14,110 bases of DNA from Comamonadaceae bacterium. Its GTDB lineage: Bacteria > Pseudomonadota > Gammaproteobacteria > Burkholderiales > Burkholderiaceae_C. Below the pieces are notes generated by a model. That model was given only the letters and a program-made list of their open reading frames with translations, had not been told where the DNA came from and did not search any database. Location: contig CANGYC010000031.1 of NCBI GenBank assembly GCA_947457975.1, forward strand, positions 1 to 14,110, written 5' to 3'. This document shows, piece by piece, positions 7,064 to 14,110 of this stretch (position 1 is the first letter of the stretch; the number at the start of each line of letters is the position of its first letter). The position numbers were made by a program, and so were the translations under genes.

Positions 7064-7852
7064 TTGCAAAATCTTGTGTTTATAGCCGCTCGCCTCTTGA
7101 CTCGCCGGCCCGGGCCATACCCCGTGGCCGCAGCCCTGGCCCTGCTGCTCACACTGTTGCTGGCGCTGCCCGTGCGCGCCCAGGACTTCGAGGCCTGCCG
7201 CGAGCAGTTCTTCGCGGAGTTCGTGCCGCGCCTGCTGCAGCCCCGCACCGACAACCTGCAGGCCCTGTGCTTCGAGGGTTTTGCGCTGCTGCACTCGGGC
7301 CAAGCCAAAGGTCCGGTGTACGTGGCCGAGTACCTGCACCCCGCCCGCCTCAAAGACGCGCGGGGCATCCCACGCAGCAACATCTTCTACGAAGAGGCCC
7401 GCCTGCCGCGCGCCGACCGCGCCACCCTGGAGGACTACCAGGGCGCAGGCTACGACCGCGGCCACCTGGCACCGGCCGCCGACATGCCCACCCCCAGCGC
7501 CAACGCCCAGAGTTTTTCACTGGCCAACATGGTGCCCCAGGCCCACGAGCACAACCGCGGGCCCTGGGCCAAGTCGGTGGAGCGGGCCACGCGCCACTAT
7601 GTGGAGCGAGGAAACGAGGTGTACGTGATCACCGGCCCCATCTACAGCGCCCCCGTGCGCACCATTGGGGCCGGCCAGGTGTGGGTGCCCGAGGCCCTGT
7701 TCAAGCTGGTGTACGACCCAGCCCGCCGCCGGGCCTGGGCCTATATCGTGCCCAATGACAACCAGGCCCGCGTGGAGGGCACCTACAGCTATGCCGAGTT
7801 GGTACGCCGCACTGGGATTGAGTTTTTGCCCCCTGGGGCGGTAGAGGAGTGA
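7064..7852 (+). CDS. Secreted DNA/RNA non-specific endonuclease
   Basis: A protein of up to 262 residues. The start is uncertain: TTG 7064, or GTG 7076 four codons later; no ATG or clear ribosome site is present, and the frame closes at TAA 7049. A hydrophobic segment ends in VRA|Q near residue 39, so it is probably exported. The nuclease core has YDRGHLAPAADM with DRGH at 131-134, where the His is the general base, then LANMVPQ with Asn164 and Glu173 (NRGPWAKSVE) in the positions of the Mg2+-binding Asn and catalytic Glu of the Serratia-type beta-beta-alpha metal nucleases. The later VITGPIYS and IVPND stretches also fit the family. It should cut DNA and RNA without sequence preference outside the cytoplasm, for nutrient use or extracellular DNA turnover. 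No immunity gene is evident. Confidence 0.9.
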   Translation: MQNLVFIAARLLTRRPGPYPVAAALALLLTLLLALPVRAQDFEACREQFFAEFVPRLLQPRTDNLQALCFEGFALLHSGQAKGPVYVAEYLHPARLKDARGIPRSNIFYEEARLPRADRATLEDYQGAGYDRGHLAPAADMPTPSANAQSFSLANMVPQAHEHNRGPWAKSVERATRHYVERGNEVYVITGPIYSAPVRTIGAGQVWVPEALFKLVYDPARRRAWAYIVPNDNQARVEGTYSYAELVRRTGIEFLPPGAVEE

Positions 7853-7870
7853 GCCGCCTGTAGCTGCCGT

Positions 7871-8214
7871 TCAGGAGGCGCGATCAGTCAAGGGAAGCCC
7901 TTCTCGGATCAGCTTGGCCAAGCGCTGCCGCTCTTCATCGCCAGCCGAAGCGATCTCTTCCAGCAAGGCGTCCACGCCCCTCACGCTGAGCGCAACTGAA
8001 CCCATGGCCCAGTGCGGAAAGAGACGGCCTGTGTCTTCGATTCGCTCGACCCACTCAAACTCAGTGTGCCGATGGTCAACTTGAATCCGATCCAGGAGGG
8101 CTTCGAGCGCGGCCTTGGGCCCTTCCAGGATTTGCACAATGTGACCTGCCCCCCCCCACCAGCCGTGCCAGCATAAAGTTCGTGAAGTCCGCCGCCCAGC
8201 AGAATGACGGGCAT
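7871..8214 (-). pseudogene. BLUF blue-light-sensor domain, N-terminally truncated
   Basis: The intact part (GTG 8137 to TGA 7871, 88 residues) matches the C-terminal half of a BLUF flavin-binding domain: VQILEGP at the start, whose Gln2 corresponds to the flavin-hydrogen-bonding Gln of AppA (Gln63), then DHRH and LFPHWAMG with Trp43 and Met45, the Trp/Met pair of AppA (104/106). BLUF domains are about 95-100 residues after their first strand, and the strand with the essential Tyr and the helix with Asn are missing. The frame upstream can be read to GGAGHIVQ but then meets a run of nine G (- strand sense); past the run another frame gives a weakly BLUF-like FTNFMLA. The full N-terminus would have to lie inside the neighbouring START-like gene. 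Without it, FAD sensing should be lost, so it is probably a decayed gene. Confidence 0.65.
8149..8157. repeat. Homopolymer run of nine C
   Basis: Nine consecutive C on the + strand (nine G in the BLUF coding sense) lie just upstream of the readable BLUF segment. Such a run is prone to slippage and to sequencing error. It coincides with the apparent frame break in the BLUF remnant, though frame correction alone does not restore a whole BLUF N-terminus. Confidence 0.9.
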
Positions 8215-8228
8215 GAAGAAAAGCAGAT

Positions 8229-8963
8229 TTACCGAGGTGCTGACCGCAGTCCGGGTAACGCTGTCCTAGCGTAGGCCGGGCGTCGAACGATCTCGCGAAG
8301 TGCCAACACGGTCTGCCTAGGGCCTTCCTGCATCGCCATCGCTACAAATTGCCGCAGGGGTGCAAGCGAAAGATTCCCGCCTGGATCGGCGACGGCTTCG
8401 AACAACACGTCGACTCGCCCGTCTGCTCGCGGACGGAGTTGCCAAAGCGATTCAAACAAGGGCATCCTTACTCGACTTGGATCTTGAGGAAGATGTCCAG
8501 TAACTGCGCGACCTGCTAGCGTGATCACGAAAGTTTCTGGATCTTGTTTCATAGACCAAGCCACCACCACTTCACGGTCAGCCAAAGGCCACGGCATTGA
8601 TGTGACGAAGAGCATCACGCCTTGCAGGGGGCCCTGGGATTCCAGACTCCTTGCTTCGCGTGTTCGATAGACCCATTCGTGTGCGCGAGATGAATCGAGA
8701 AGCACTGCCGCCAGAGATAACAGCGGCGCATCAATGACGGCGGTCACTCGCAAGTTAGGAAGCGCATCGGCGCGCCGCCTTGACCAAAGTGCAATTTCGG
8801 CACTGGGATCGTCGCGTACGAGGTGCCAGCTCTCGCTCGGGTGGCTGCCTGTCGCCTTGGTCTGAGCGTGTGCTGACTGGGTCAGAGACAAAGCCAAGAT
8901 GGCAGCGCTCAAGCCCCAAACCATCACGCTCCAGGCACCCCTAGCCCTGCCGATGAGCAACAT
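8229..8963 (-). CDS. Secreted START-like lipid-binding domain protein
   Basis: A 244-residue protein from ATG 8963, with a short AAGG site; ATG 8924 with a GGAG site is the alternative. A signal peptide with basic residues (RAR), a hydrophobic core and AHA|Q near residue 33 implies export. The mature part (WHLVRDD, about 40 on; AVIDAPLLSLAAVLLD; HEWVYRTREARSL; PWPLADREVVV; ESLWQLRP) follows the START/Bet v1-like pattern of helix-grip domains that bind lipids or other hydrophobic molecules. The frame stays open to 9188 and there encodes the end of an IS3-family transposase; that part is not included because it is foreign to the domain and precedes the signal peptide. It is downstream of an insertion-element scar and next to the BLUF remnant. 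The ligand is unknown. Confidence 0.7.
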   Translation of the reverse strand: MLLIGRARGAWSVMVWGLSAAILALSLTQSAHAQTKATGSHPSESWHLVRDDPSAEIALWSRRRADALPNLRVTAVIDAPLLSLAAVLLDSSRAHEWVYRTREARSLESQGPLQGVMLFVTSMPWPLADREVVVAWSMKQDPETFVITLAGRAVTGHLPQDPSRVRMPLFESLWQLRPRADGRVDVLFEAVADPGGNLSLAPLRQFVAMAMQEGPRQTVLALREIVRRPAYARTALPGLRSAPR

Positions 8964-9034
8964 GCACCTTGCGCAGGATTGTTTTCTAGCAGGCCAAGTC
9001 AATCTGATCATCCAATCTGTTGACCACCAGCGTT

Positions 9035-9262
9035 GGAACTGCCCTGGCTTTTCAGGAGGCTGGTTGGTTTTGGTTGAGCTGGCAGTTTCGCCTTGCAGGA
9101 CGAATTGTCGCCAGTAGTTTGCCTCAGCCTCTGACGGCGGGATGTACCCAACGGGTTCGAGCAGTCGGATGTGATTGACCCAGAACACTCATTGCGGGCG
9201 GCCAGTTCCTAGAGTGGCCTTGTCTTCCAAGGTGTTGGGTCGTGAACCAGCTTGAAATGCCA
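9035..9262 (-). mobile_element. Degraded 3' end of an IS3-family transposase
   Basis: Reading the - strand from about 9262, fragments in shifting frames match the C-terminal end of the IS3-family DDE transposase (orfB): FKLVHDPTPWKT, then KAT, ELAARNE, then WVNHIRLLEPVGYIPPSEAE and ANYWRQ. At least two single-base indels and stops (for example TGA at 9189-9191) break the frame. The known family pattern here is a WFNHRRLLEPIGYIPPAEAE-like block before a short tail. No N-terminal half, no second copy and no terminal inverted repeat could be found, so this is an old, inactive remnant. The upstream stretch to the LivF stop (9263-9418) holds nothing recognisable. Confidence 0.75.
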
Positions 9263-9418
9263 AATGCCAGTTCACAAGTGATGGTGTTGGTCAGCACAAC
9301 CATCAGATAGCCGGCATCTTTTTATCTGTTGAGACTTGCTGAGTGCCAGAAAAGCCAGCACCAAGCTCATTAAGGACAAGGCGTGGCCTCGGCCAAACCT
9401 CTATCGGGCCTGGGCCGC

Positions 9419-10174
9419 TTACTTGCGGCCGCCCAGGTAGGTGGCCATCACGGCAGGATCGTTGGCCAGCTGTGTACTGGGACCTTCCAAAACTAGTCGC
9501 CCCGTCTCAAGAACGTAGCCGTAGTCACTCACCTGCAGCGCAGCTCGTGCGTTTTGCTCGACCAACAGCACCGCAACTCCCGCACTTCGCAGGTCGGCCA
9601 CGATGTGAAAGATCTCCTTGACGATAAGAGGGGCGAGTCCCAAGCTGGGTTCGTCCAGCATCAACACCTTGGGTTTAGCCATCAAGGCACGTCCCAGCAC
9701 CAGCATGGCCCGTTCGCCACCTGAAAGTGTGCCAGCCAATTGAGCGCTACGTTCTTTCAGGCGAGGAAAGCGCTGGTACACCTCGGCCAAGCCCTCACGG
9801 TAATCCCGAAGGCCTTGACTGAAGCGGGTGTAAGCGCCCATGAGCAGGTTGTCTTCCACGCTCATGGCTGAAAAAAGCTCCCGCTTTTCAGGCACCAAAC
9901 TCAGACCTGCTGCGACACGGCTTTCCACATCAAGCGGTCTCATGTCGTTTCTATTGAACTCAAGCTGGCCAGACGAGGGAAGCTGTCCCATGATGGCCGA
10001 GAGCAAGGTGGTTTTACCCGCCCCATTGGGACCAATCACGGTGGCAATCTGGCCGGGCATCAGCTTGAGGCTGACGCGATGGACAGCCTCTACCTTGCCG
10101 TAGAACACGCAAAGCTCCTGAACCTGGATGAGAGGTGCTGCAAGTCCACCCGTGTTATCGATGCCTGTCGTCAT
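9419..10174 (-). CDS. livF: Branched-chain amino acid-type ABC transporter ATP-binding protein, LivF-like
   Basis: A 251-residue cytoplasmic ATPase. Walker A is GPNGAGKT (48-55), the signature is LSGGE (150-154) and Walker B is KVLMLDEP (169-176). The switch region reads LLVEQN, with Gln in place of the usual His, which is normal for LivF. The segment YGKVEAVHRVSL at the start and the end TYLGGRK are typical of LivF. One oddity is LSGGERAMLVL, where most LivF proteins have Gln-Gln after the Glu. The start overlaps the stop of the LivM-LivG gene (ATGA, 10171-10174), so it is translationally coupled and closes the operon. It powers import of branched-chain amino acids or of related aromatic, amide or acid substrates; the window does not show which. 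Confidence 0.93.
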   Translation of the reverse strand: MTTGIDNTGGLAAPLIQVQELCVFYGKVEAVHRVSLKLMPGQIATVIGPNGAGKTTLLSAIMGQLPSSGQLEFNRNDMRPLDVESRVAAGLSLVPEKRELFSAMSVEDNLLMGAYTRFSQGLRDYREGLAEVYQRFPRLKERSAQLAGTLSGGERAMLVLGRALMAKPKVLMLDEPSLGLAPLIVKEIFHIVADLRSAGVAVLLVEQNARAALQVSDYGYVLETGRLVLEGPSTQLANDPAVMATYLGGRK

Positions 10175-11949
10175 TGCACACTTCCCAGGTAAGCCTCAAT
10201 CACAGCAGGATTACCCTGGATGTCCTCAGGCAAGCCCTCTGCAATTTTTTCTCCAAATTCCATCACGACGATTCGATCCACCAAGCCCATCACAAAGTCC
10301 ATGTCGTGCTCGACAAGAAGAATGGACAAGCCTTCGGTACGCAGCTGCTTAAGCAGTTTGGCAAGGGCCTGCTTTTCCTGCAGACGCAGACCCGCTGCGG
10401 GCTCATCCAGCAGAAGCAAGCAAGGATCGGCACACAAGGCGCGTGCAATTTCCAGGATCCGCTGGTCACCCAGAGGCAGATTTCCGGCCAGGGTTTGGGC
10501 TTGAGAACCGAGACCCACGCGGTCGAGTTGACGCTGAGCTTCCTGCAAGATCTGTTGCTCCTCAACCCGCTCAAGGTGGAGCATGGACCGCGCAACACCA
10601 GCGCTGCCTCGCAGATGAGCGCCAATGGCGACATTTTCCAGAACACTGCGATGGGGTAAAAGCTGCACGTGCTGAAAGCTGCGGCTCATGCCCAATTGGG
10701 CAATCGCATGAGGCTCCCGCAGGGTAATGTTCTGATCCAGAAAGCTCACCTCACCAGAGCTGGCCGGACTGACCCCCGACAGCAAATTGAAGGTCGTGCT
10801 TTTGCCCGCGCCATTTGGCCCGATCAGCGCCAGGATTTCGCCCGCCCGCAGCTCGAAACTCACATCATTGACCGCCACCAGCCCACCAAAGCGCTTTGTC
10901 ACATGGCTGACCCGCAGGACGGGCGTGCCCCGCTGCGGATGGGTCTCACGCTTGGGCAGGGGTGAAACGATGCTGGTTTGACTGCTCAACGGCGAATGGC
11001 GCTCCTGCCGTCCGCTCCAGCGACTGGCCAGGCGAGGCCACAGCCCTTCTGGGGCGCGGTGCAAGGTGAAAATAATGAGAACGGCGAGCACGATGGTTTC
11101 GTAATTCCCGTTCTGCCCGATCAATGCCGGCAGGTATTCGACCAGCCATTCACGCAACAAAGTGATGATCCCCGCGCCGAGAATAGCGCCGCCCAGATAG
11201 CCTGCGCCACCAAGGACCGTCATGAAAAGGTACTCGATGCCGTAATTCAAGCCGAAGGGCGTGGGATTGACGAAGCGCTGGAAATGCACGTAAAGCCAGC
11301 CCGAGACACCGGCCAAGACCGCCGCAAGCACGAACACCAGCAACTTGATCTGAGGCACATTCACGCCCATGGCGGCAGCCATGCTCCGGCCACCACGCAG
11401 GCAACGGATTGCACGGCCTATGCGTGACTCCAGTAAGTTCGACACCGCCCAGATGGCCAGGAGCACCATGAACCAGACAAGGTAGGTGAATCGACGACCC
11501 GTGTCGATTGGCAGACCGAAAAGGTCGATGGAGGTGATGCCACTCAGCCCTGTGTGTCCTCCCAGCAGCTTCAGGTTGCCCGCCAGGTAATACAGGCTCA
11601 AGCCCCAGGCAATGGTGCTCAGAGGCAGGTAGTGACCGGCCAGGCGTAAGGTCAATGCGCCCAGCAACAAAGCGGTCAGGACCACAAAGCCCAGACCGAC
11701 CCACAACGACAGCCAGGGAGACCAGTCAAAAGAGCTGCAAAGAATGGCGCTGGTGTAGGCCGAAATCCCCACGAATGCAGCCTGCCCGAAGGAGGTCATT
11801 CCGCCAATTCCAGTCAGCAACACCAGGCCCAGAGCCACCAGGCTGAATAAGCCGGTGTAGTTGAGGATAGTGACGAGCGACTCGGGCAGCACCCAGGGCG
11901 CCAGCACGAGCAGGCCGATGCCCAGCATGATGGCAACACGCCGATTCAT
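10171..11949 (-). CDS. LivM-LivG fusion: ABC permease with ATP-binding domain
   Basis: A 592-residue protein. Residues 1 to about 305 form the LivM-type permease, with many membrane segments and the family's [20 protein letters not shown] stretch near 47-66. A linker (about 310-342) joins a LivG-type ATPase: Walker A GPNGAGKS (377-384), a signature reading LPLGDQ (491-496) instead of LSGGQ but like LivG's atypical form, Walker B LLLLDE (511-516), and switch His548 (VEHDM). The end EAYLGSVQ is typical of LivG. The open frame is continuous across the linker, so this is a real fusion rather than two genes. Such fusions are known in Burkholderiales. ATG 11949 has a GAGGAGGA site and overlaps the LivH stop by 4 bases. 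The product would combine one membrane subunit with one nucleotide-binding subunit of the importer. Confidence 0.93.
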   Translation of the reverse strand: MNRRVAIMLGIGLLVLAPWVLPESLVTILNYTGLFSLVALGLVLLTGIGGMTSFGQAAFVGISAYTSAILCSSFDWSPWLSLWVGLGFVVLTALLLGALTLRLAGHYLPLSTIAWGLSLYYLAGNLKLLGGHTGLSGITSIDLFGLPIDTGRRFTYLVWFMVLLAIWAVSNLLESRIGRAIRCLRGGRSMAAAMGVNVPQIKLLVFVLAAVLAGVSGWLYVHFQRFVNPTPFGLNYGIEYLFMTVLGGAGYLGGAILGAGIITLLREWLVEYLPALIGQNGNYETIVLAVLIIFTLHRAPEGLWPRLASRWSGRQERHSPLSSQTSIVSPLPKRETHPQRGTPVLRVSHVTKRFGGLVAVNDVSFELRAGEILALIGPNGAGKSTTFNLLSGVSPASSGEVSFLDQNITLREPHAIAQLGMSRSFQHVQLLPHRSVLENVAIGAHLRGSAGVARSMLHLERVEEQQILQEAQRQLDRVGLGSQAQTLAGNLPLGDQRILEIARALCADPCLLLLDEPAAGLRLQEKQALAKLLKQLRTEGLSILLVEHDMDFVMGLVDRIVVMEFGEKIAEGLPEDIQGNPAVIEAYLGSVQ

Positions 11950-12986
11950 TCCTCATCCTCCTCAGTGTGGTGAGAGCGCAGAGACCGCCACAGAAGCACG
12001 GGCAAAATCAACGTGAAGACGGCCACTTCCTTGAAGGCACTCGCCCAGAAGGACGAATAGGACTCCAACAAGCCCACCAGCAAGGCACCAATGGCCGCCA
12101 GGGGATAGCTGACCAGGCCACCGATGATGGCGGCCACGAAGCCCTTGAGGCCGATCAGAAAACCCGTGTCGTAAAAGATGGTCGTGATCGGTGCGATCAA
12201 GAGGCCCGACAGCGCTCCGATCGTAGAAGCCAAGGCAAACGCCATCATTCCCGCATGCGTCGATCGAATGCCCATGAGCTGGGCCCCCGTTCGGTTAACG
12301 GCCGTGGCTTTCAAAGCCTTACCCCGGAAGGTATGGCTGAAAAACCAGAACAGCATGGCAATGCTGGCGGCCGTCATGCCCAGCACCCAGAGGGACTGGC
12401 CAGTGACCTGCAGTGATCCGATGGAAATACGCAGGTCGCTGAAAGGCTCGGTTCGCGAACCCTCTGCGCCAAACAGAACCAAACCCATGCCCGTGATTGC
12501 CAGATGTACCGCCACTGAAATGATCAGCAGCACCAGCACGGAGGCACCGGCCACAGGCTGGTAAGCGACCCGATAGATCAGGGGACCGAAAGCACCAACC
12601 AAAGCCAGTGTAAGTGCGCCTTGCAAGAGAGGGTGAAACTGCCGGGGTGCAGCCCAAGCCGCGAAGAATGCCAACAGACATGGCAGTAGACCGAAAAAAA
12701 CAAAGGCGCGACCTGCCCGCTCCCAGCGTCGCTCACTCCAAGCCAAGGAACACTCCATGAGGACGGCCAGCAGCGCAAGTAAGAGCAAAAGCCAGACCGT
12801 ACCAGGTAGCTTTCCAGCCTGAAAAGCCGCCATGGTCAACGCGGCATACGCCACATAGTCCCCTTGAGGAACGAAGATCACACGCGTCACCGTAAAAACC
12901 AGCACGATACCCACGGCCAGGAGGGCGTACACCGCCCCTGTGATGACCCCATCTTGTGCAAGCAGGGTCGCAATGGTCAGGTCCAT
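11946..12986 (-). CDS. livH: Branched-chain amino acid-type ABC transporter permease, LivH-like
   Basis: A 346-residue inner-membrane permease starting at ATG 12986, with a strong GAAGGAG site 7-8 bases upstream. The N-terminal segment (GAVYALLAVGIVLVFTVTRV) and the late block GLKGFVAAIIGGLVSYPLAA are the family's conserved features; the latter lies in the loop that contacts the ATPase. The protein is about 45 residues longer than E. coli LivH. The extra part falls near residues 79-122 (after LLAVLME, before GALTLALVGAFGPLIYRV) and holds one or two further hydrophobic stretches. It is the second gene of the transporter operon; its stop overlaps the fusion gene start. It forms the substrate pathway with the LivM domain. 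Confidence 0.92.
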   Translation of the reverse strand: MDLTIATLLAQDGVITGAVYALLAVGIVLVFTVTRVIFVPQGDYVAYAALTMAAFQAGKLPGTVWLLLLLALLAVLMECSLAWSERRWERAGRAFVFFGLLPCLLAFFAAWAAPRQFHPLLQGALTLALVGAFGPLIYRVAYQPVAGASVLVLLIISVAVHLAITGMGLVLFGAEGSRTEPFSDLRISIGSLQVTGQSLWVLGMTAASIAMLFWFFSHTFRGKALKATAVNRTGAQLMGIRSTHAGMMAFALASTIGALSGLLIAPITTIFYDTGFLIGLKGFVAAIIGGLVSYPLAAIGALLVGLLESYSSFWASAFKEVAVFTLILPVLLWRSLRSHHTEEDEE

Positions 12987-13057
12987 GCCTGCTCCTTCGA
13001 GTCAAAGCTCATTTTTTGGATTCTTCGTTACAGGACAGGCCCATGTAAAAGTCCCCC

Positions 13058-13085
13058 AGAAGGTGGGGCCGAAGCCCCGCCTTCT
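13058..13085 (-). terminator. UUCG-loop hairpin between binding-protein and permease genes
   Basis: In the - strand transcript a 12-base stem (AGAAGGCGGGGC pairing with GCCCCACCTTCT, one C-A mismatch) closes a UUCG tetraloop, and begins at the stop codon of the binding protein. It is followed by GGGGGACTTTT, so the T run is short and offset. It may act as a partial terminator or as a block to 3' exonucleases that keeps binding-protein mRNA more abundant than permease mRNA. Confidence 0.65.
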
Positions 13086-14110
13086 TACTTCACCAGCTTC
13101 CAGTCACCGCCCTGGATTTGCACCAACACCCGTGCACGGCTGTCTACGCCCGCATGGTCCTGGGGCGTCATGTTGTAAACAGCATGGGTACCTGCCACGT
13201 TCTTGGTATTTTCCAAGGCGTCGCGCAGGGCTTGGCGGAAGGCGGGAGAACCAGGCTTGGTTTTCTTTGCAGCTTCAGCCACAGCAGCGTTGGCCAGCAG
13301 AAAGGCGTCGTAGGAATACGCTGCGAAAGCATTGCGGGAACCAGCACCAAAGGCTGCCTCATACAGCTTGGTGAATTCCAGCGAAGCCTTCTTCGTGGGG
13401 TTGGAATCAGGCAGCTGTTCAGCCACCATGACCGGGCCTGTGGGGGCGTAACCTCCCTCGATATTCTTGCCCCCCACCCGGAGAAAGTCTTTGTTGATCA
13501 CACCGTGGTTGTGATAAACCTTGCCCTTGTAGCCACGTTCTGCCAAGGTCACGTGTGGCAGCGCGCCAGGTGTACCTGAGCCTCCCACCACGACGGCATC
13601 AGGGTTGGTCGACAAGACCTTGAGAACCTGGCCAGCTACCGAGGTGTCACTGCGCCCGTAGCGCTCTTCAGCCACGATCTTGATCCCTGCTGCATCCGCA
13701 TGCGCCTTCAGGCCATTGAGCACCAGGTCTCCCCACGCATCAGAAAAGCCGATGAACGCCACAGTCTTGACGTTGCTGGCCTTCATGTGATCGGCCACAG
13801 CGCCCATCATGATGGCCGCTGGTTGAGGAATGGTGAACACCCAGGGGTTCTTGGAGGCAGCCGGGCCGACAGGAGACAGCGCAATCTGAGGCGTCTTCTG
13901 TTCAGCGGCCACATCCGTGATGGACGTGGCTGCAGGCACGCTGCTGGAGCCGATGATCAGATCGACCTTGTCTTCAGCGATCAGCTTGCGGGCGTGCTTG
14001 ACCGCATTGGTGGGATCGGTCGCATCGTCCATGATGATGTATTCGACCGGCTGGCCCCCCAAGGTCTTGGGCAGCACCGTGAAGGTGTTCTTGTAGGGAA
14101 TGCCCAGAGA
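13085..14110 (-). CDS. ABC transporter substrate-binding protein, branched-chain amino acid type (partial)
   Basis: The frame is open to the window edge, leaving 341 C-terminal residues; the signal peptide and first strand are outside. It shows the two-lobed periplasmic binding protein of the Leu/Ile/Val (type I) fold: EYIIMDDATDPTNAVKHARKLI then VDLIIGSSSVPA, the usual ligand-contact region of the first lobe, and later VKTVAFIGFSDAWG and DAVVVGGSGTPGALPH. In known HAAT receptors such Ser/Ala-rich loops bind the alpha-amino and carboxyl groups; related receptors bind aromatic acids, urea or amides, so the ligand is open. It is the first gene of the operon and is followed by a hairpin before LivH. 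Length is near the usual 370-400 residues once the missing start is added. Confidence 0.93.
   Translation of the reverse strand, partial: SLGIPYKNTFTVLPKTLGGQPVEYIIMDDATDPTNAVKHARKLIAEDKVDLIIGSSSVPAATSITDVAAEQKTPQIALSPVGPAASKNPWVFTIPQPAAIMMGAVADHMKASNVKTVAFIGFSDAWGDLVLNGLKAHADAAGIKIVAEERYGRSDTSVAGQVLKVLSTNPDAVVVGGSGTPGALPHVTLAERGYKGKVYHNHGVINKDFLRVGGKNIEGGYAPTGPVMVAEQLPDSNPTKKASLEFTKLYEAAFGAGSRNAFAAYSYDAFLLANAAVAEAAKKTKPGSPAFRQALRDALENTKNVAGTHAVYNMTPQDHAGVDSRARVLVQIQGGDWKLVK

Noticed and set aside
7853..7880. Possible terminator after the nuclease gene (CGCCTG ... CAGGAGGCG)
   Set aside because: The arms pair only with a gap and there is no T run.
8990..9035. Terminal inverted repeat of the IS3-family remnant
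   Set aside because: No convincing IS3-type end or matching second end could be seen in the window.
8899..9117. Small + strand open frame over the START-like signal region
   Set aside because: It is antisense to the signal peptide and transposase tail, with no ribosome site or recognisable domain.
9405..9435. Inverted repeat around the LivF stop codon
   Set aside because: The arms overlap the coding end, pair imperfectly and lack a T run on the - strand.

Overview
The window looks like a chromosomal segment of a high-GC Betaproteobacterium, most likely Burkholderiales and Comamonadaceae-like. That placement is an inference from very GC-rich codon use, an orphan Bug/TctC-type binding protein next to CoA-dependent catabolic enzymes, and a fused LivM-LivG transporter protein. 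No rRNA, tRNA, CRISPR array or intact mobile element was found.

Region 1 (1-6258, + strand) is a tightly packed catabolic operon cut by the left edge of the window. In order it holds: the 3' part of a 3-hydroxyisobutyrate-dehydrogenase-family oxidoreductase, a muconate-cycloisomerase-like enolase-superfamily enzyme, a Gfo/Idh/MocA oxidoreductase, a Bug-family periplasmic binding protein, a crotonase-fold enzyme resembling the MenB/BadI branch, a family III CoA-transferase and a methylmalonyl-CoA-epimerase-like VOC protein. Three junctions are 4-base ATGA overlaps. The set suggests uptake of an organic acid, redox and isomerisation steps on the free acid, CoA activation by transfer, then hydration or C-C chemistry on the CoA ester. 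The substrate cannot be read from the sequence.

Region 2 (6259-7852) has a short array of about 11-base repeats, then a divergent pair: a membrane HExxH metallopeptidase (- strand) and a secreted DNA/RNA non-specific endonuclease (+ strand). An AT-rich island of about 40 bases between them is the likely promoter region.

Region 3 (7853-9418) is a scar-like zone of lower GC. It has a BLUF photoreceptor domain missing its N-terminal half, with a run of nine C at the break; a secreted START-like protein; and a degraded 3' end of an IS3-family transposase whose frame runs into the START-like gene.

Region 4 (9419-14110, - strand) is a branched-chain-amino-acid-type (HAAT/Liv) ABC transporter operon, transcribed right to left: substrate-binding protein (its N-terminus outside the window), LivH-type permease, a LivM-LivG permease-ATPase fusion, and LivF. 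Translational overlaps join the last three. A strong hairpin with a UUCG loop follows the binding-protein stop codon and may set the binding protein above the membrane subunits.
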